This document shows positions 1-10,200 of a DNA stretch of 64,000 nucleotides, piece after piece. The DNA is taken from contig NZ_CP138332.1 in assembly GCF_033955345.1 (NCBI RefSeq), forward strand, positions 1,178,001 through 1,242,000, written 5' to 3'. Source of the DNA: Sphingobacterium bambusae. GTDB lineage: Bacteria; Bacteroidota; Bacteroidia; Sphingobacteriales; Sphingobacteriaceae. Below the pieces are notes generated by a model that saw only the letters and a program-made list of their open reading frames with translations, was not told the DNA's origin and ran no database searches. Numbering within the stretch: the stretch's first letter is position 1; every line of letters starts with the position of its first letter. Position numbers and translations under genes: made by a program.

Positions 1-1
1 C

Positions 2-1003
2 ATGAAGGAAACTGTCGTTAGCGGTATTAGAAGTACCGGAAAATTACATTTGGGCAACTACTACGGGGCGTTGAGCAACTTCGTAAAAATGCAGAACGAT
101 TATAACTGCTTCTTTTTTATTGCCGATTTGCACTCCCTAACCACGCATCCCACACCGGGCGACCTCAGTCGTACCGTGCGTGAGGTTGTTGTGGAGTACC
201 TTGCCGCTGGAATAGATCCTGAAAAGTCAACCATTTACGTGCAGTCTGACGTTCCTGAAGTGGCAGAACTGTACCTCTACATGAATATGAATGCTTATCT
301 CGGTGAGCTCGAGCGCGCCACCGCCTTTAAGGATAAAGTGCGTGCCAACCCCGACAATGTAAACGCCGGCTTACTCACCTATCCCGTACTTATGGCCTGC
401 GATATTTTGTTGCACCATGGCACTAAAGTACCGGTGGGAAAAGATCAGGAACAACATCTTGAAATGACTCGTACCTTCGGCAATCGTTTTAACAGGCTAT
501 ACAATGTCGACTATTTTAAGGAGGCTTTTGCTTTTTCTTACAGCGACAAGCTTGTTAAGATTCCGGGACTTGATGGTAACGGAAAAATGGGTAAATCAAA
601 TGGTGAGGCTAGTTGCGTGTACCTAAGCGACACTCCGGAGGTGATCCGCAAAAAGGTTATGCGTGCAGTTTCGGATTCCGGACCAACGGAAATGAACCAG
701 CCAAAGCCAGAAGCTATCCAAAACCTGTTTGACCTCATGAAAGTGGTATCCTCCGCAGATACCTTGGCACATTTCGACGAGCTCTACAACAGCTGTTCGA
801 TTCGCTACGGAGACTTTAAAAAACAGCTCGCCGAAGATATGGTCCTCGCCACAGAACCCGTCCGTTCTCGTATACAGGAGATATCCAGCGACGAAGAGTA
901 CCTGAAGAAAGTAGTGAAGCTCGGCGCCGAAAAAGCTAGCGAGAGTGCTAGAAAAACTATCCGCGAGGTTCGAGAAATCATCGGTATCAAGCGGTTATTT
1001 TAA
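2..1003 (+). CDS. trpS: Tryptophan--tRNA ligase
   Basis: Class I aminoacyl-tRNA synthetase that charges tRNA-Trp with tryptophan in the cytoplasm. The HIGH-type ATP-binding motif is HLGN at residues 16-19 and the KMSKS-type loop is GKMGKS at about 194-199. The N-terminal VSGIRSTGKLHLGNYYGAL block is typical of TrpRS, so the ATG at base 2 is probably the true start, even though nothing upstream is visible. At 333 residues it has the usual length. The next gene on the same strand starts about 50 bp downstream. Confidence 0.97.
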   Translation: MKETVVSGIRSTGKLHLGNYYGALSNFVKMQNDYNCFFFIADLHSLTTHPTPGDLSRTVREVVVEYLAAGIDPEKSTIYVQSDVPEVAELYLYMNMNAYLGELERATAFKDKVRANPDNVNAGLLTYPVLMACDILLHHGTKVPVGKDQEQHLEMTRTFGNRFNRLYNVDYFKEAFAFSYSDKLVKIPGLDGNGKMGKSNGEASCVYLSDTPEVIRKKVMRAVSDSGPTEMNQPKPEAIQNLFDLMKVVSSADTLAHFDELYNSCSIRYGDFKKQLAEDMVLATEPVRSRIQEISSDEEYLKKVVKLGAEKASESARKTIREVREIIGIKRLF

Positions 1004-1054
1004 GAAACAACGTTTCGTTTTAATTTTTAATCCTTACATTTTTAATTGGAGAAC

Positions 1055-1669
1055 ATGCATTTAGCCATCGTAGGAAATATTGGAGCTGGAAAAACAACCT
1101 TGACCGAGAAACTGGCTCGTCATCTCAATTTTGAACCCCAATTTGAAGCTGTAGAAAACAACCCCTATTTGGAAGACTTCTACAGCGACATGAAACGTTG
1201 GGCCTTCAACCTTCAAATATTCTTCTTGAATAGTCGTTTTAGACATATCGTAGACCTGCAGAGCCGTGGCATCAACATGATCCAAGATCGTACCATCTAC
1301 GAAGATGCTTACATCTTTGCCGAAAACCTTTACGATATGGGCTTGATGAGCGCACGCGACTTTGAAAACTACAGCAACATTTTCCAAAGCATCGTGCACT
1401 ATATCAAACCTCCAGATCTGCTGATCTACCTACGCGCTTCGGTGCCCACCTTGGTCAGCAATATCCAGAAAAGAGGTCGTGACTATGAATCAGCGATACG
1501 CTTGGATTACCTATCCAAGCTCAATGAAAAATATGAAAAGTGGATTGGTAATTACAAAGAAGGAAAATTGTTGATCCTCGATAAAGACAACCTAGATTTC
1601 GCAAACAATCCGGAAGACTTAGGACAGATCATCGGAAAGATCGAAGCAGAAATGTTCGGACTTTTCTAG
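1055..1669 (+). CDS. Deoxynucleoside kinase (deoxyadenosine/deoxyguanosine kinase type)
   Basis: P-loop kinase of the dNK family that phosphorylates deoxynucleosides for nucleotide salvage. The Walker A loop GNIGAGKT is at residues 7-14, and a DRTIYEDAYIFA block follows near residue 80, as in bacterial dAK/dGK enzymes. The open frame can be extended to a TTG at 1046, but GGAG at 1048-1051 is well placed as a ribosome binding site for the ATG at 1055. That start gives 204 residues with the usual beginning of the family. Which deoxynucleoside is preferred cannot be told from the sequence. Confidence 0.9.
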   Translation: MHLAIVGNIGAGKTTLTEKLARHLNFEPQFEAVENNPYLEDFYSDMKRWAFNLQIFFLNSRFRHIVDLQSRGINMIQDRTIYEDAYIFAENLYDMGLMSARDFENYSNIFQSIVHYIKPPDLLIYLRASVPTLVSNIQKRGRDYESAIRLDYLSKLNEKYEKWIGNYKEGKLLILDKDNLDFANNPEDLGQIIGKIEAEMFGLF

Positions 1670-1690
1670 TCTTTCCTCTAGATCAAATAC

Positions 1691-1737
1691 AATGCCTCCA
1701 GCAATCCCTAAGAAGGAACTGCTGGGGGCATTTTTGT
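1691..1737 (+). terminator. Rho-independent terminator after the deoxynucleoside kinase
   Basis: Inverted repeat of 13 bases per arm (1691-1703 and 1720-1732, one G-T mismatch) followed by TTTTTGTTTT. It lies between the plus-strand kinase gene and the convergent radC. Confidence 0.85.
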
Positions 1738-1757
1738 TTTATGCCAAGGATCTACCA

Positions 1758-2450
1758 TTACAACAAGCCTTCGTCTCGAAAACTGTAATAGGAGCTATTT
1801 GTGAAAATGACATGGTCGCTCACGCTGATATCCAGTAGCGCAGTTGCACCGACGATCTGTTTAGTCAATTGTTTATCTTCCGGACTGGCCTTTAATGATC
1901 CCGATGGATGATTATGCATGAGGATAATGGAACTAGCGGTATTTTGAACGGCAAATTTCAGAATAAAACGGATATCGACTGGTGTGAAATCATTCCCTCC
2001 GCGCCCGATCAATTGTTTATCCTTTAGCTTGCACGCTGTATCTAGATAAAGAACCCAAAACTCTTCATGCTCCAAATCTTGCATGGTAAATCGAAAATAA
2101 TCATATACACGCCTACTGCTGTTGAGCAAAGGCTTCGACTCGGGCTCAGATTCACGACGACGGCGGCCGAGCTCCAAGGCCGCGATGATGGAAATAGCCT
2201 TCGCCTCACCAATGCCTTTATAGCCACAAAGCTCTTTGACCTCCAATTTGGAAACATTGTCCAAACTGTTGTTTGCGCCCGAGAGTATACGCCGACAAAG
2301 CTCTACGGCACTCTCATCTGGTGACCCCGACCCGATAAGGATCGCCATCAATTCGGCATTGGTTAATGAACGCCGCCCCTGATCCATTAATTTTTCGCGA
2401 GGACGATCAGCTTCTGACCATTCCCGAATAACAAGTCTGTGTACTCCCAT
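1758..2450 (-). CDS. radC: RadC family JAB/MPN-domain protein
   Basis: Member of the RadC family, historically called a DNA repair protein although the biochemical role is unsettled. The N-terminal third has the helix-hairpin-helix-like region (DRPREKL, LTNAELMAILIGSG, then GYKGIGEAKA at about residues 77-86). The C-terminal half is the JAB metalloprotease-like domain with HNHPSG at about 178-183 and an Asp about eight residues later, the complete zinc-binding set. Length (230 residues) is normal. It converges on the kinase gene and diverges from the cyclophilin gene. Confidence 0.93.
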   Translation of the reverse strand: MGVHRLVIREWSEADRPREKLMDQGRRSLTNAELMAILIGSGSPDESAVELCRRILSGANNSLDNVSKLEVKELCGYKGIGEAKAISIIAALELGRRRRESEPESKPLLNSSRRVYDYFRFTMQDLEHEEFWVLYLDTACKLKDKQLIGRGGNDFTPVDIRFILKFAVQNTASSIILMHNHPSGSLKASPEDKQLTKQIVGATALLDISVSDHVIFTNSSYYSFRDEGLL

Positions 2451-2572
2451 CTCAGCATTTTTTTCCTAAACAAATATACTAATTTTTTTAGTAATTTAAA
2501 ATCGAAAATCCTATTTTTAAATCGATTAACAATTCTTAACCAATTCTAGGGGCACATTTCCGTTATAAACTT

Positions 2573-2580
2573 TATCTTTG
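2573..2580 (+). promoter_or_regulatory. -7 element (TATCTTTG) of the cyclophilin gene
   Basis: TATCTTTG fits the Bacteroidota TAnnTTTG -7 box and lies 25 bases before the start codon. I see no good TTG -33 element at 19-21 bases upstream. Confidence 0.5.
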
Positions 2581-2605
2581 CAGTTCCGTAAGTAATAAGT
2601 AAACT

Positions 2606-3064
2606 ATGAGCAAAGCAATTATTAAGACAGAAAAAGGCGACATGACTGTGCAATTCTACACAGAAGACGCTCCAAATACCGTAGCAAATTTCATCAAATT
2701 GGCGAAATCTGGGTATTACGATGGATTGACTTTTCACCGTGTGATTCCTGACTTTGTTATTCAAGGAGGTTGCCCAAATAGTCGTGAAGGTGCTACCGGC
2801 ATGCCTGGAACTGGAGGCCCTGGATACAAAATTGATTGTGAGTTGACAGGAGAAAATCAATACCACGATCGCGGTGTGCTTTCTATGGCACATGCTGGAC
2901 GTAACACTGGCGGTTCACAATTTTTCGTTTGCCACAGCAGAAACAATACGGCGCATCTAGATAGAAACCATACCTGTTTCGGTAAAGTGATTGAAAACGT
3001 GGATGTGGTGGACGATATCCGTCAAGGCGACCGCATTTTGAGCATTGAAGTAATTGAAGATTAA
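2606..3064 (+). CDS. Cyclophilin-type peptidylprolyl isomerase
   Basis: Cytoplasmic peptidyl-prolyl cis-trans isomerase: no signal peptide and a single cyclophilin domain over all 152 residues. Family hallmarks are visible: [13 protein letters not shown] (catalytic Arg and the core strand), [16 protein letters not shown] and [12 protein letters not shown]. The lack of N-terminal membrane or signal sequence suggests a PpiB-like housekeeping role. The following DUF5606 gene starts 10 bp after its stop on the same strand, so the two are probably co-transcribed. Confidence 0.95.
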   Translation: MSKAIIKTEKGDMTVQFYTEDAPNTVANFIKLAKSGYYDGLTFHRVIPDFVIQGGCPNSREGATGMPGTGGPGYKIDCELTGENQYHDRGVLSMAHAGRNTGGSQFFVCHSRNNTAHLDRNHTCFGKVIENVDVVDDIRQGDRILSIEVIED

Positions 3065-3074
3065 TTTCCGTTTC

Positions 3075-3479
3075 ATGAATTTAAGAGCATTAGTATCAGT
3101 AACCGGAAAAACCGGCCTTTTTAAATTGATCGGTCAAAATAAGGGTGGATTTATCCTCGAATCGCTAGATGAGAAGAAGGTAAAATCTACCGTAAACCTT
3201 TCGACCACAAAAATGGCTACGTTGGAAGATATCACCATTTACGGCGAAGAAGAAGAAATCAGGTTGTTGGATGTATTGGAGGCCGTAAAAGCATCTGGAA
3301 AAGATACACCAGACGTAAAGGCTGACGGCGAAACGCTACGCGAGTTTTTTCGCGAAGTAGCGCCCGGACACGACGAATCACGTGTCTACTCCTCAGATAT
3401 CAAAAAAATCATTTCTTGGTATAACATTATCAAAGAATTACCTTTATTTGAAGAGGAAGCTCCTGCGCCTATTCAATAG
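3075..3479 (+). CDS. DUF5606 domain-containing protein
   Basis: Conserved Bacteroidota protein of unknown function. It starts MNLRALVSVTGKTGLF and has a small beta-rich N-terminal half (GGFILESLDEKK, then ITIYGEEEEIRLLDVLEAV), followed by a helical tail ending in SSDIKKIISWYNIIKEL and an acidic C-terminus. An in-frame extension to 3054 would overlap the cyclophilin gene and does not match the family's start, so the ATG at 3075 is chosen (134 residues). It has no signal or membrane segment. It is probably the second gene of a cyclophilin-DUF5606 operon ending at the hairpin at 3501-3540. Confidence 0.88.
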   Translation: MNLRALVSVTGKTGLFKLIGQNKGGFILESLDEKKVKSTVNLSTTKMATLEDITIYGEEEEIRLLDVLEAVKASGKDTPDVKADGETLREFFREVAPGHDESRVYSSDIKKIISWYNIIKELPLFEEEAPAPIQ

Positions 3480-3500
3480 GGTATCTTCGATGATCCATTA

Positions 3501-3540
3501 AAAAAACCTTGATAAAGCATGCTTTATTAAGGTTTTTTTT
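3501..3540. terminator. Bidirectional terminator
   Basis: A long near-perfect inverted repeat centred on GCATGC (AAAAAACCTT arm and AAGGTTTTTT arm), A-rich on the left and T-rich on the right. It can end transcripts from both the DUF5606 gene (+) and the convergent radical SAM gene (-). Confidence 0.85.
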
Positions 3541-3567
3541 CGCAAAAGCAGCCAACAAGGCGAAGGA

Positions 3568-4644
3568 TCAAAACAAGCGCATCTGCGGGCTTCGGTTGGG
3601 CCTTTCAAAAAGATCTGTACGCAAAATCGGGTAATCTTCTTTATCCATATATTTCTTTACGGCTGATTTAAACAGCTGCCGAATTCCATTGGCTATCTCA
3701 CCATCTCCGCGTATCCTACGCCCCCATTCGCTATCGTTTACCTTTCCTCCATGACAGGATTCAATACCGTGCAGCACTTTCGCCGCACGATCGGGATAGT
3801 TTTTATGCACCCAATCTCGAAAGATATCTCCAATAGCGCCATTCAAACGAACGATGGTATAACTTGCCCATTTCGCTCCTGCATCGGCAGCACTTTTTAT
3901 CAGTGCGGGCATCTCATCGCTGTTGATGCCGGGCACAATGGGCGCAATCATCAACGATACGGGAATATTCCTTTCAGCCAACTGCTCGATAAGTTTCAGC
4001 CTCGACATGGCCGTCGCTGTCCGAGGCTCCATCTTACGACGCACCTCCTCCCTCAAACTATTGATCGTCACCGATACGCTAACCAAGCCCATTTCGGCCA
4101 ACGCACTGAGCATATCCAAGTCACGCAGCATCAAAACATTCTTGCTAATCAATGAAACAGGGTGTCTGTAGGTCAACAAAGTAGACAGTAACCCTCGGGT
4201 TATGCCCAACTTACGCTCGATAGGTTGATAACAGTCTGTATTGCCCGACATAAAGATCACCTCCGGACGATAGCTTTTCCGTTCAAACTCCTTTTCTAAC
4301 AGTTCTACAGCATTGTACTTGACCAATATTTTTCTTTCAAAATCAAGCCCCGCACTATATCCCCAATATTCATGTGAATTTCGGGCATAGCAATATATGC
4401 ACCCATGCTCACAACCCTGATAAGGATTCAAAGATTGATAGAAACCGATATCGGGACTGTCTACTCTAGAAAGGATTACCTTGGGATAGGTCGCGATTAT
4501 TTTCGTGCTCTCCGCACCAAGAAAGGGCTCATCCAAACCCTCCACATGCTCCTGCACATATTGATTGGAAAAGAACTTGTTATTAGGATTAACCTGTGCT
4601 CCTCTTCCTTTTAGATATTCTTCCTGCGATTGATCCAAACCCAT
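3568..4644 (-). CDS. PA0069/Rv2578c-like radical SAM protein (SplB-type)
   Basis: Radical SAM enzyme of the family often labelled PA0069 or Rv2578c, distantly related to spore photoproduct lyase; its substrate is unknown. The [4Fe-4S] ligands are in C-x3-C-x2-C (C78, C82, C85) within NPYQGCEHGCIYCYARN. Later SGNTDCYQPIE and SVTINSL blocks form the partial TIM barrel, and IAPIVPGIND-like text marks the C-terminal half. A TTG two codons upstream (4650) is possible, but the ATG at 4644 is preferred. 358 residues is the expected size. It faces the DUF5606 gene across a shared terminator. Confidence 0.9.
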   Translation of the reverse strand: MGLDQSQEEYLKGRGAQVNPNNKFFSNQYVQEHVEGLDEPFLGAESTKIIATYPKVILSRVDSPDIGFYQSLNPYQGCEHGCIYCYARNSHEYWGYSAGLDFERKILVKYNAVELLEKEFERKSYRPEVIFMSGNTDCYQPIERKLGITRGLLSTLLTYRHPVSLISKNVLMLRDLDMLSALAEMGLVSVSVTINSLREEVRRKMEPRTATAMSRLKLIEQLAERNIPVSLMIAPIVPGINSDEMPALIKSAADAGAKWASYTIVRLNGAIGDIFRDWVHKNYPDRAAKVLHGIESCHGGKVNDSEWGRRIRGDGEIANGIRQLFKSAVKKYMDKEDYPILRTDLFERPNRSPQMRLF

Positions 4645-4684
4645 ATTCAAAAATACTAAAATATTTAGTATTTAAAAATAGGTT

Positions 4685-5368
4685 TTAGTTATTTTTACGA
4701 TGTTGAAACAACCATTCATACATATCGCCTCGATGGAAAAGGCGTTCAACGCTTCCGTGCGTACCGCCCGGAATAATCGTCAATTTCGCTTCCGCATCCG
4801 GGTTCACCTTTTTTATGGCATGGTATATTTTTTTGGATTCCGATGCAGGAACCGCGCGGTCTGCACTGCCGTGTTGTATCCACAAGGGAACAGTGGCCAA
4901 GCTTTCTGCATATTTCATTGTACCACCCCCACAAATAGCCACCGCCGCAGCCACCAACTCGGGATATTTACCAACAAAATCCATTGTTCCATAGCCACCC
5001 ATGCTCATGCCACAAACATACACCCTATCTTCATCAACATTATAATTTTCCAATACATACGACAAAACGTCCTTCACCTTGTCAGGATCCCATCCATTGG
5101 AAGTCTGTGGCGCCACAACGATGGAAGACGGCAATTCTACGCCCCTGTTTTTTGCATAAAGCACACCGTATCGCTTCACCCGGTTTAGATCGTGCCCCGA
5201 AAGACTACGCCCATGTAAAAAAATCAATAGTGGGTTTTTCTTTTCTTTATCGTAATGCTCGGTATCGATCAGAAAATTATACGAAGTCTTTCCTTTCACA
5301 GCCTCTTGCTGCCCATAAGACATCTGCGATGCAAACAGCAACAGCAGCAAAAAATATTTCCAATTCAT
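4685..5368 (-). CDS. Exported alpha/beta-hydrolase (phospholipase/carboxylesterase or PHB-depolymerase-like)
   Basis: Secreted or periplasmic serine esterase. A signal peptide covers residues 1-19 (hydrophobic LLLLLFASQMSYG, then Q). The fold is shown by LLIFLHGRSLSG (oxyanion region), the nucleophile elbow GMSMGG with Ser122, Asp170 in HGSADRAVP and His204 in GGTHGS, a complete catalytic triad. The substrate cannot be inferred; relatives include Fee-type and LpqC/PHB-depolymerase-like esterases. It is read alone, with a 40-bp gap to the radical SAM gene ahead of it on the same strand. Confidence 0.88.
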   Translation of the reverse strand: MNWKYFLLLLLFASQMSYGQQEAVKGKTSYNFLIDTEHYDKEKKNPLLIFLHGRSLSGHDLNRVKRYGVLYAKNRGVELPSSIVVAPQTSNGWDPDKVKDVLSYVLENYNVDEDRVYVCGMSMGGYGTMDFVGKYPELVAAAVAICGGGTMKYAESLATVPLWIQHGSADRAVPASESKKIYHAIKKVNPDAEAKLTIIPGGTHGSVERLFHRGDMYEWLFQHRKNN

Positions 5369-5580
5369 GTTAATCTGGTCGGTAGCATGTAAGACTAATC
5401 AATTTCAGGTACCTAAAATACGATAATATAGCCACATAAGCAAGGCCCCTGGTGTCAATCCAGTTTACCAAAAGACAATAACACATCGCACACTGCCCGC
5501 GATCCATGTAGATCATCCGGATGCCAAAAATGGGTTTTATCTCTCCTCCTATTTGCTTATTTTTGAAAAAAGGAGCTGTC

Positions 5581-5877
5581 ATGAAACAAACCGTTACCAT
5601 ATTATATTGTCCGAAATGCGGATGGATGTTGCGTGCAGCATATTTTGCTCAGGAAATATTGACGACTTTCGTCGATGATATCTATGGTGTAACGCTCGTA
5701 CCTAGCGAAGTAAGCGGACGTTTTTCCGTTTCTGTAGGCGACATACTTCTATTCGATAGAAAAGTAGAAGGACGATTTCCAGAAACAAAAGAGCTGAAAC
5801 AGTTGCTGCGCGATGTCGTTAATCCAACAAAGAAACTTGGACACTCCGACAAAAAGGACAATCAAACGGAGGTATAA
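5581..5877 (+). CDS. SelT/SelW/SelH (Rdx) family protein, cysteine form
   Basis: Small thioredoxin-fold protein related to selenoprotein W. After a short beta strand (MKQTVTILY) comes CPKCGW with C10 and C13. Many relatives have selenocysteine at the second position; here both are cysteine. The frame is open upstream to 5521, but AGGAG at 5571-5575 precedes the ATG at 5581, which gives the family's normal start and 98 residues. A redox role is inferred from the fold; no partner gene is adjacent (sbcD follows after about 110 bp). Confidence 0.85.
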   Translation: MKQTVTILYCPKCGWMLRAAYFAQEILTTFVDDIYGVTLVPSEVSGRFSVSVGDILLFDRKVEGRFPETKELKQLLRDVVNPTKKLGHSDKKDNQTEV

Positions 5878-5988
5878 ACCGCTACTTGGCAATTCGAAAT
5901 AAGAGGAAACCGTTAATAAATTCCCCTTATGCGCCAAAGACAGGAAAAGCTTACAGGCAGTGCTTTCCTTTCCAAACTTGAACACAGC

Positions 5989-7215
5989 ATGAAAATATTA
6001 CATACGGCAGATTGGCACCTCGGAAAAAAACTGGATTATTTCTCCCGCTTGGAGGAACAGCGCGAGGTGCTTGCCGAGATTAGTGAAATAGCCGAGCGCG
6101 AGCAAGTCGATGCTATCATTATCGCGGGCGATCTTTTTGACACGTTCAATCCGCCAGTGGAGGCCGTAGAGCTGCTCTATAAAACACTGCGCCGGCTGAG
6201 CAATAATGGCGAGCGTCCCGTTATCGCCATTGCGGGCAACCACGATAGCGCCGATCGCATTGACGCCCCTGATGCTCTGGCCCGCGAATGCGGAATCATC
6301 TTCGTTGGATACCCCAAGGCGCGGGTCGTCCCATTTGAGGTACAGCATGGCTATGCCCTGTCCAAAACCGATGATGGGTTTATCGAGCTACTCCTACCTC
6401 GCCATAATTATCCACTCCGCATTATCCACACGCCTTTCGCCAATGAATTGCGCTTAAAACAGTTTCTTGGACTGGAAAGCAAAGAACAAAAACTCAATGA
6501 ATTGCTGCACGAGCACTGGCAAACTGTTGCCGATGCCTATTGTGATGAACAAGGGGTAAACATGCTCACCGCACACCTTTACATGCTTAGACGTGGAGGC
6601 GAAATACTGGAAGAACCCGAAGGGGAAAAACCCATCAAAGTGGGACACGCCGATCTGATCTATTCCGACGGTATTCCTAGGCAGATACAGTATACCGCAC
6701 TGGGACACCTCCACCGATTTCAGGAAATTGGCGGGCATCCGGCGCCTGTTGTTTATCCCAGCAGCCCACTAGCCTATTCCTTTGCCGAAGCCGGACAGGA
6801 AAAAGGGGTTGTCATTATCGACGCGAAGCCTGCACAACCCGTCACCTACGCTAAAATACCCTTGAAGAGTGGCCGCGCACTGCACCGAAAGAAGTTCCTG
6901 CATATCGATGAAGCTGTGGCTTGGCTGCATGCCAATCCCTATGCCTTGATAGAACTGACCTTGGTCAGCAACACTTTTCTAAGCTCTGCTGAGCTAAAAC
7001 GCATACACGAAGCCCACGATGGCATCATTCATATCATCCCGGTCGTCAAATCCGAGGAAATGATAGAAGAAAAAGTACAATCTATCAACCTCGACCAGGA
7101 TATAGATGCCTTATTTAAGGATTATTTTCAATATCGCCTCGGACAAGAGCCCAACCATGAAATCATGCAGCTACTCAACGAAGTGATAAACAGCAACACA
7201 GAAACGGAGGACTAA
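5989..7215 (+). CDS. sbcD: Exonuclease SbcCD subunit D (Mre11-like nuclease)
   Basis: Mn-dependent nuclease subunit of the SbcCD complex, which opens DNA hairpins and processes double-strand ends. The calcineurin-like phosphoesterase motifs are all present: D8-x-H10 (TADWHLG), GDLFD at 48-51, GNHD at 83-86, HLYM (residues 198-201) and GHLHRF. A 20-residue upstream extension is open, but the ATG at 5989 begins exactly with MKILHTADWHLG, the conserved start. The sbcC start codon follows three bases after the stop, with GGAGG inside the end of sbcD, so the two are translationally linked. Confidence 0.97.
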   Translation: MKILHTADWHLGKKLDYFSRLEEQREVLAEISEIAEREQVDAIIIAGDLFDTFNPPVEAVELLYKTLRRLSNNGERPVIAIAGNHDSADRIDAPDALARECGIIFVGYPKARVVPFEVQHGYALSKTDDGFIELLLPRHNYPLRIIHTPFANELRLKQFLGLESKEQKLNELLHEHWQTVADAYCDEQGVNMLTAHLYMLRRGGEILEEPEGEKPIKVGHADLIYSDGIPRQIQYTALGHLHRFQEIGGHPAPVVYPSSPLAYSFAEAGQEKGVVIIDAKPAQPVTYAKIPLKSGRALHRKKFLHIDEAVAWLHANPYALIELTLVSNTFLSSAELKRIHEAHDGIIHIIPVVKSEEMIEEKVQSINLDQDIDALFKDYFQYRLGQEPNHEIMQLLNEVINSNTETED

Positions 7216-7218
7216 AGC

Positions 7219-10200
7219 GTGCTACCATTATATCTCAGTATCGAAGGACTATATTCCTACCAGAAAAAACAAGAAATCGATTTTACTAAATTGACGGAAG
7301 CCGGGCTTTTCGGCATCTTTGGAAAGGTGGGTTCCGGAAAATCTTCCATCATTGAAGCCATCAGCTTTGCGTTGTATGGCGAAACCGAACGCTTGAACAA
7401 GCAGGAGAAACGTACCTACAATATGCTAAACCTCCAGTCGGACAATGCCTGCATTGTGTTCGAATTCTACAATTTCGAACAGCGTAAATTCCGTTTTGTG
7501 GCGCAGTGGAAGCGCCGGAAGCGATTCGAAGAAACAACTCCGCTGGAGCGTTACGCCTATGAGTGGAAAGACGATCAGTGGTTGCCCCTTACCTCAGCAG
7601 ACGGAGCCGATATCACGCGGCTTACCTACCCTAACTTCCGTCGGACGATCATCATCCCCCAAGGTCAGTTTAAGGAATTTCTGGAGCTACGCGGCAAAGA
7701 TCGTTCGGACATGATTAAAGAGATCTTCAACCTGAACCGCTTTGATCTAGGCCCCAAAGTGTCTCATTTACAACGGCAGAACAATAGCAAAATCGAGTTA
7801 CTTAAAGGTGCCCTATCTGGGTTTGAATCTGTTAGCACGGAAATCCTACAGACCAAAAAGGAGGAACTGGCAAAGGCGCAGGTAGACCTCCACACGTTAA
7901 AGGAAGAAACGGCAAATCTAGAAACCGAGCTTTCGCGCATGGCCGAAAGCAAACGCCTACGCGCAGAACTCCATAACAAGCAGCAGGAAGTGACGTCCTA
8001 CCGAGATGAACAGCCCAAAATACTACAGCAGGAACAGGAGCTGAATACTTTCGAAAGTACCCAGCAAGCTTTTAAAGAGGTGCTTCAGCACACGCAAATG
8101 CTCAATAAAGAGAAAGAGCAAGTAACCTTAAAGATCCAGCAACTCACAACAAGGAAGGAAGAAACACTTTCCCGATTGGAAGAGCAGGAAAGCCATTGGA
8201 AAAAAATCGAAATAGATTATCAACAGATCGAAAAATTCCGCCGCGAGTGCGAAGATCTGAAGTTACTTATCTACATCGTTCAGCAGCAAGAACAAAAAAA
8301 GACGGTGAGCAAGCGTATAGAAGATGGCAAGCCTCATCTCATCAAAGTTCAGGAAAATGAACGTATCTTACTTGAAAGTATCCGCGAAAACGAGGAAAAG
8401 CTGGATACCTTGAAACACAAAAAAGTAGATACGGCCATCCTCCTTGCCTTAGAAGGCTGGTACCAGACCCAAGACACCCTATTGGGAAAAATAGCCGATA
8501 TCAAGCAGCAAGTAGCGGTTTTGGAAGCCGATATAGCGGTGGAAGCTGGACGATTCACGTCCAAAAATCTGGGTATTGACACTTGGGAAGAGCAGCTACG
8601 TCAACTTGAAGTGCAATACCAAAGGCAGCTACTTGATCTTCAGAAGGAAGAGACGCAACTGCAAGTACAGGCAAAACTAAGCGAATTTGCCGACAACTTG
8701 AGCGATGGTCAGCCCTGCCCACTTTGTGGCTCGCTTGAGCACCCCATGCACCTCGAGAGTAGCGACGTTTCCCACTGGGAAAACGAACTGCGTCTGAAAA
8801 AAGGAGATGTCAACCATAATCTCTTGGTCTTGAAAGAAAACTTCCAGGAATTTACCCATGCCGGTATCCTATTTAAGGAAAAGAAAGCGCAGGTGCAGCA
8901 ACTCACAACGTCGCTCGCGCTGCTCCAATCGCACTATGCGGATCATCTTTTGACGTTCTGCTGGGACGATTTCTCGGCAAACGACAAAGAGCCATTTCTT
9001 TCTTACAAAAGCAAGAACCAAACCGCGGAAACAGCCATTAAAAATGCCGAAGCTGCATTAAAAGATCGTCGACAAGAGCTATCCGCAGCGCAAATCAAGG
9101 TAGAAAAGTACAAAGCGACCTTGTCCGGTCTAGAACAAGAGCTCGTGGTTATCGATAGTCTTGTACAACAGACCGAAAGGCAGTTGCAGGTATTAAAACC
9201 CCATGAAATTGCCCAACAAAAAGAATCTACATTGCTGAGCCGAAAACAGCAAACGGAAAATCGCATCACGTATTTGGAAGATAGCTACAAGTCCTTGACA
9301 GAAACAATCCAACGATTGAAAACCGAATTTGCGGCAATCAACGGCGAGCGTACGGCTGCCAAAGAGCAATTTCATCACCTTTACCAACAACTGGGCACCA
9401 AGCAGGCTGAAATATCGGCTCTGCTGAAAGAATTCGGCTATAGTGATATCATCCAAGTGCAGCAAATACTACAAAAACAACTGAATGTTCCGCAGATCCG
9501 AAGCGTTATACAGGATTTCAACGTGAATTTTCAAGTAGCTCTCCAGCAGTTGGCCGAACTAACGGCCAAGATAGCAAACGATGACTACCAAGAAAATCTG
9601 TACCAAGAGAAAATCGAACTATTTCGATTGAAGAAAGAGGAACTGGAACTCCATATTCGCATTGTCGGCGCGCTCGAACGGGAATGTTCGCACCTATTGG
9701 TCGAATTTGAAAAGAAAGAAAGACTGCTGGAAGAATATGAACAAATATCTTCGCGAAAAAGTAATCTAACGATGCTAGAGAACCTATTTCGAGGTGCTGG
9801 CTTCGTTAACTATGTATCCAGCATTCACCTCCAACGGCTCTGCGAGATCGCCAACTTACGCTTCCATAGATTGACGCGCAACAATCTAAGCTTGACGATT
9901 AACGAAAGCAATGAATTTGAAGTTATCGATTACCTAAACAATGGCTTCCGACGCTCGGTCAAAACACTTTCTGGCGGACAGAGCTTCCAAGCATCCCTAT
10001 GTTTGGCCCTAGCCCTCGCAGAAAGCATACAAACACTCAACAAAGCGGATAAAAATTTCTTTTTTATTGACGAAGGCTTCGGTACACAAGATGCAGAGAG
10101 CATGAACACCGTGTTTGAAACATTGCAATATCTGCATCGCGAAAACCGTATCGTGGGCATCATATCCCATGTGGAAGAGTTGAAAGAACGTATTCCGCGT

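Noticed and set aside
1046..1054. TTG start for the deoxynucleoside kinase
   Set aside because: The bases at 1048-1051 make a ribosome binding site for the ATG at 1055, which also matches the family start.
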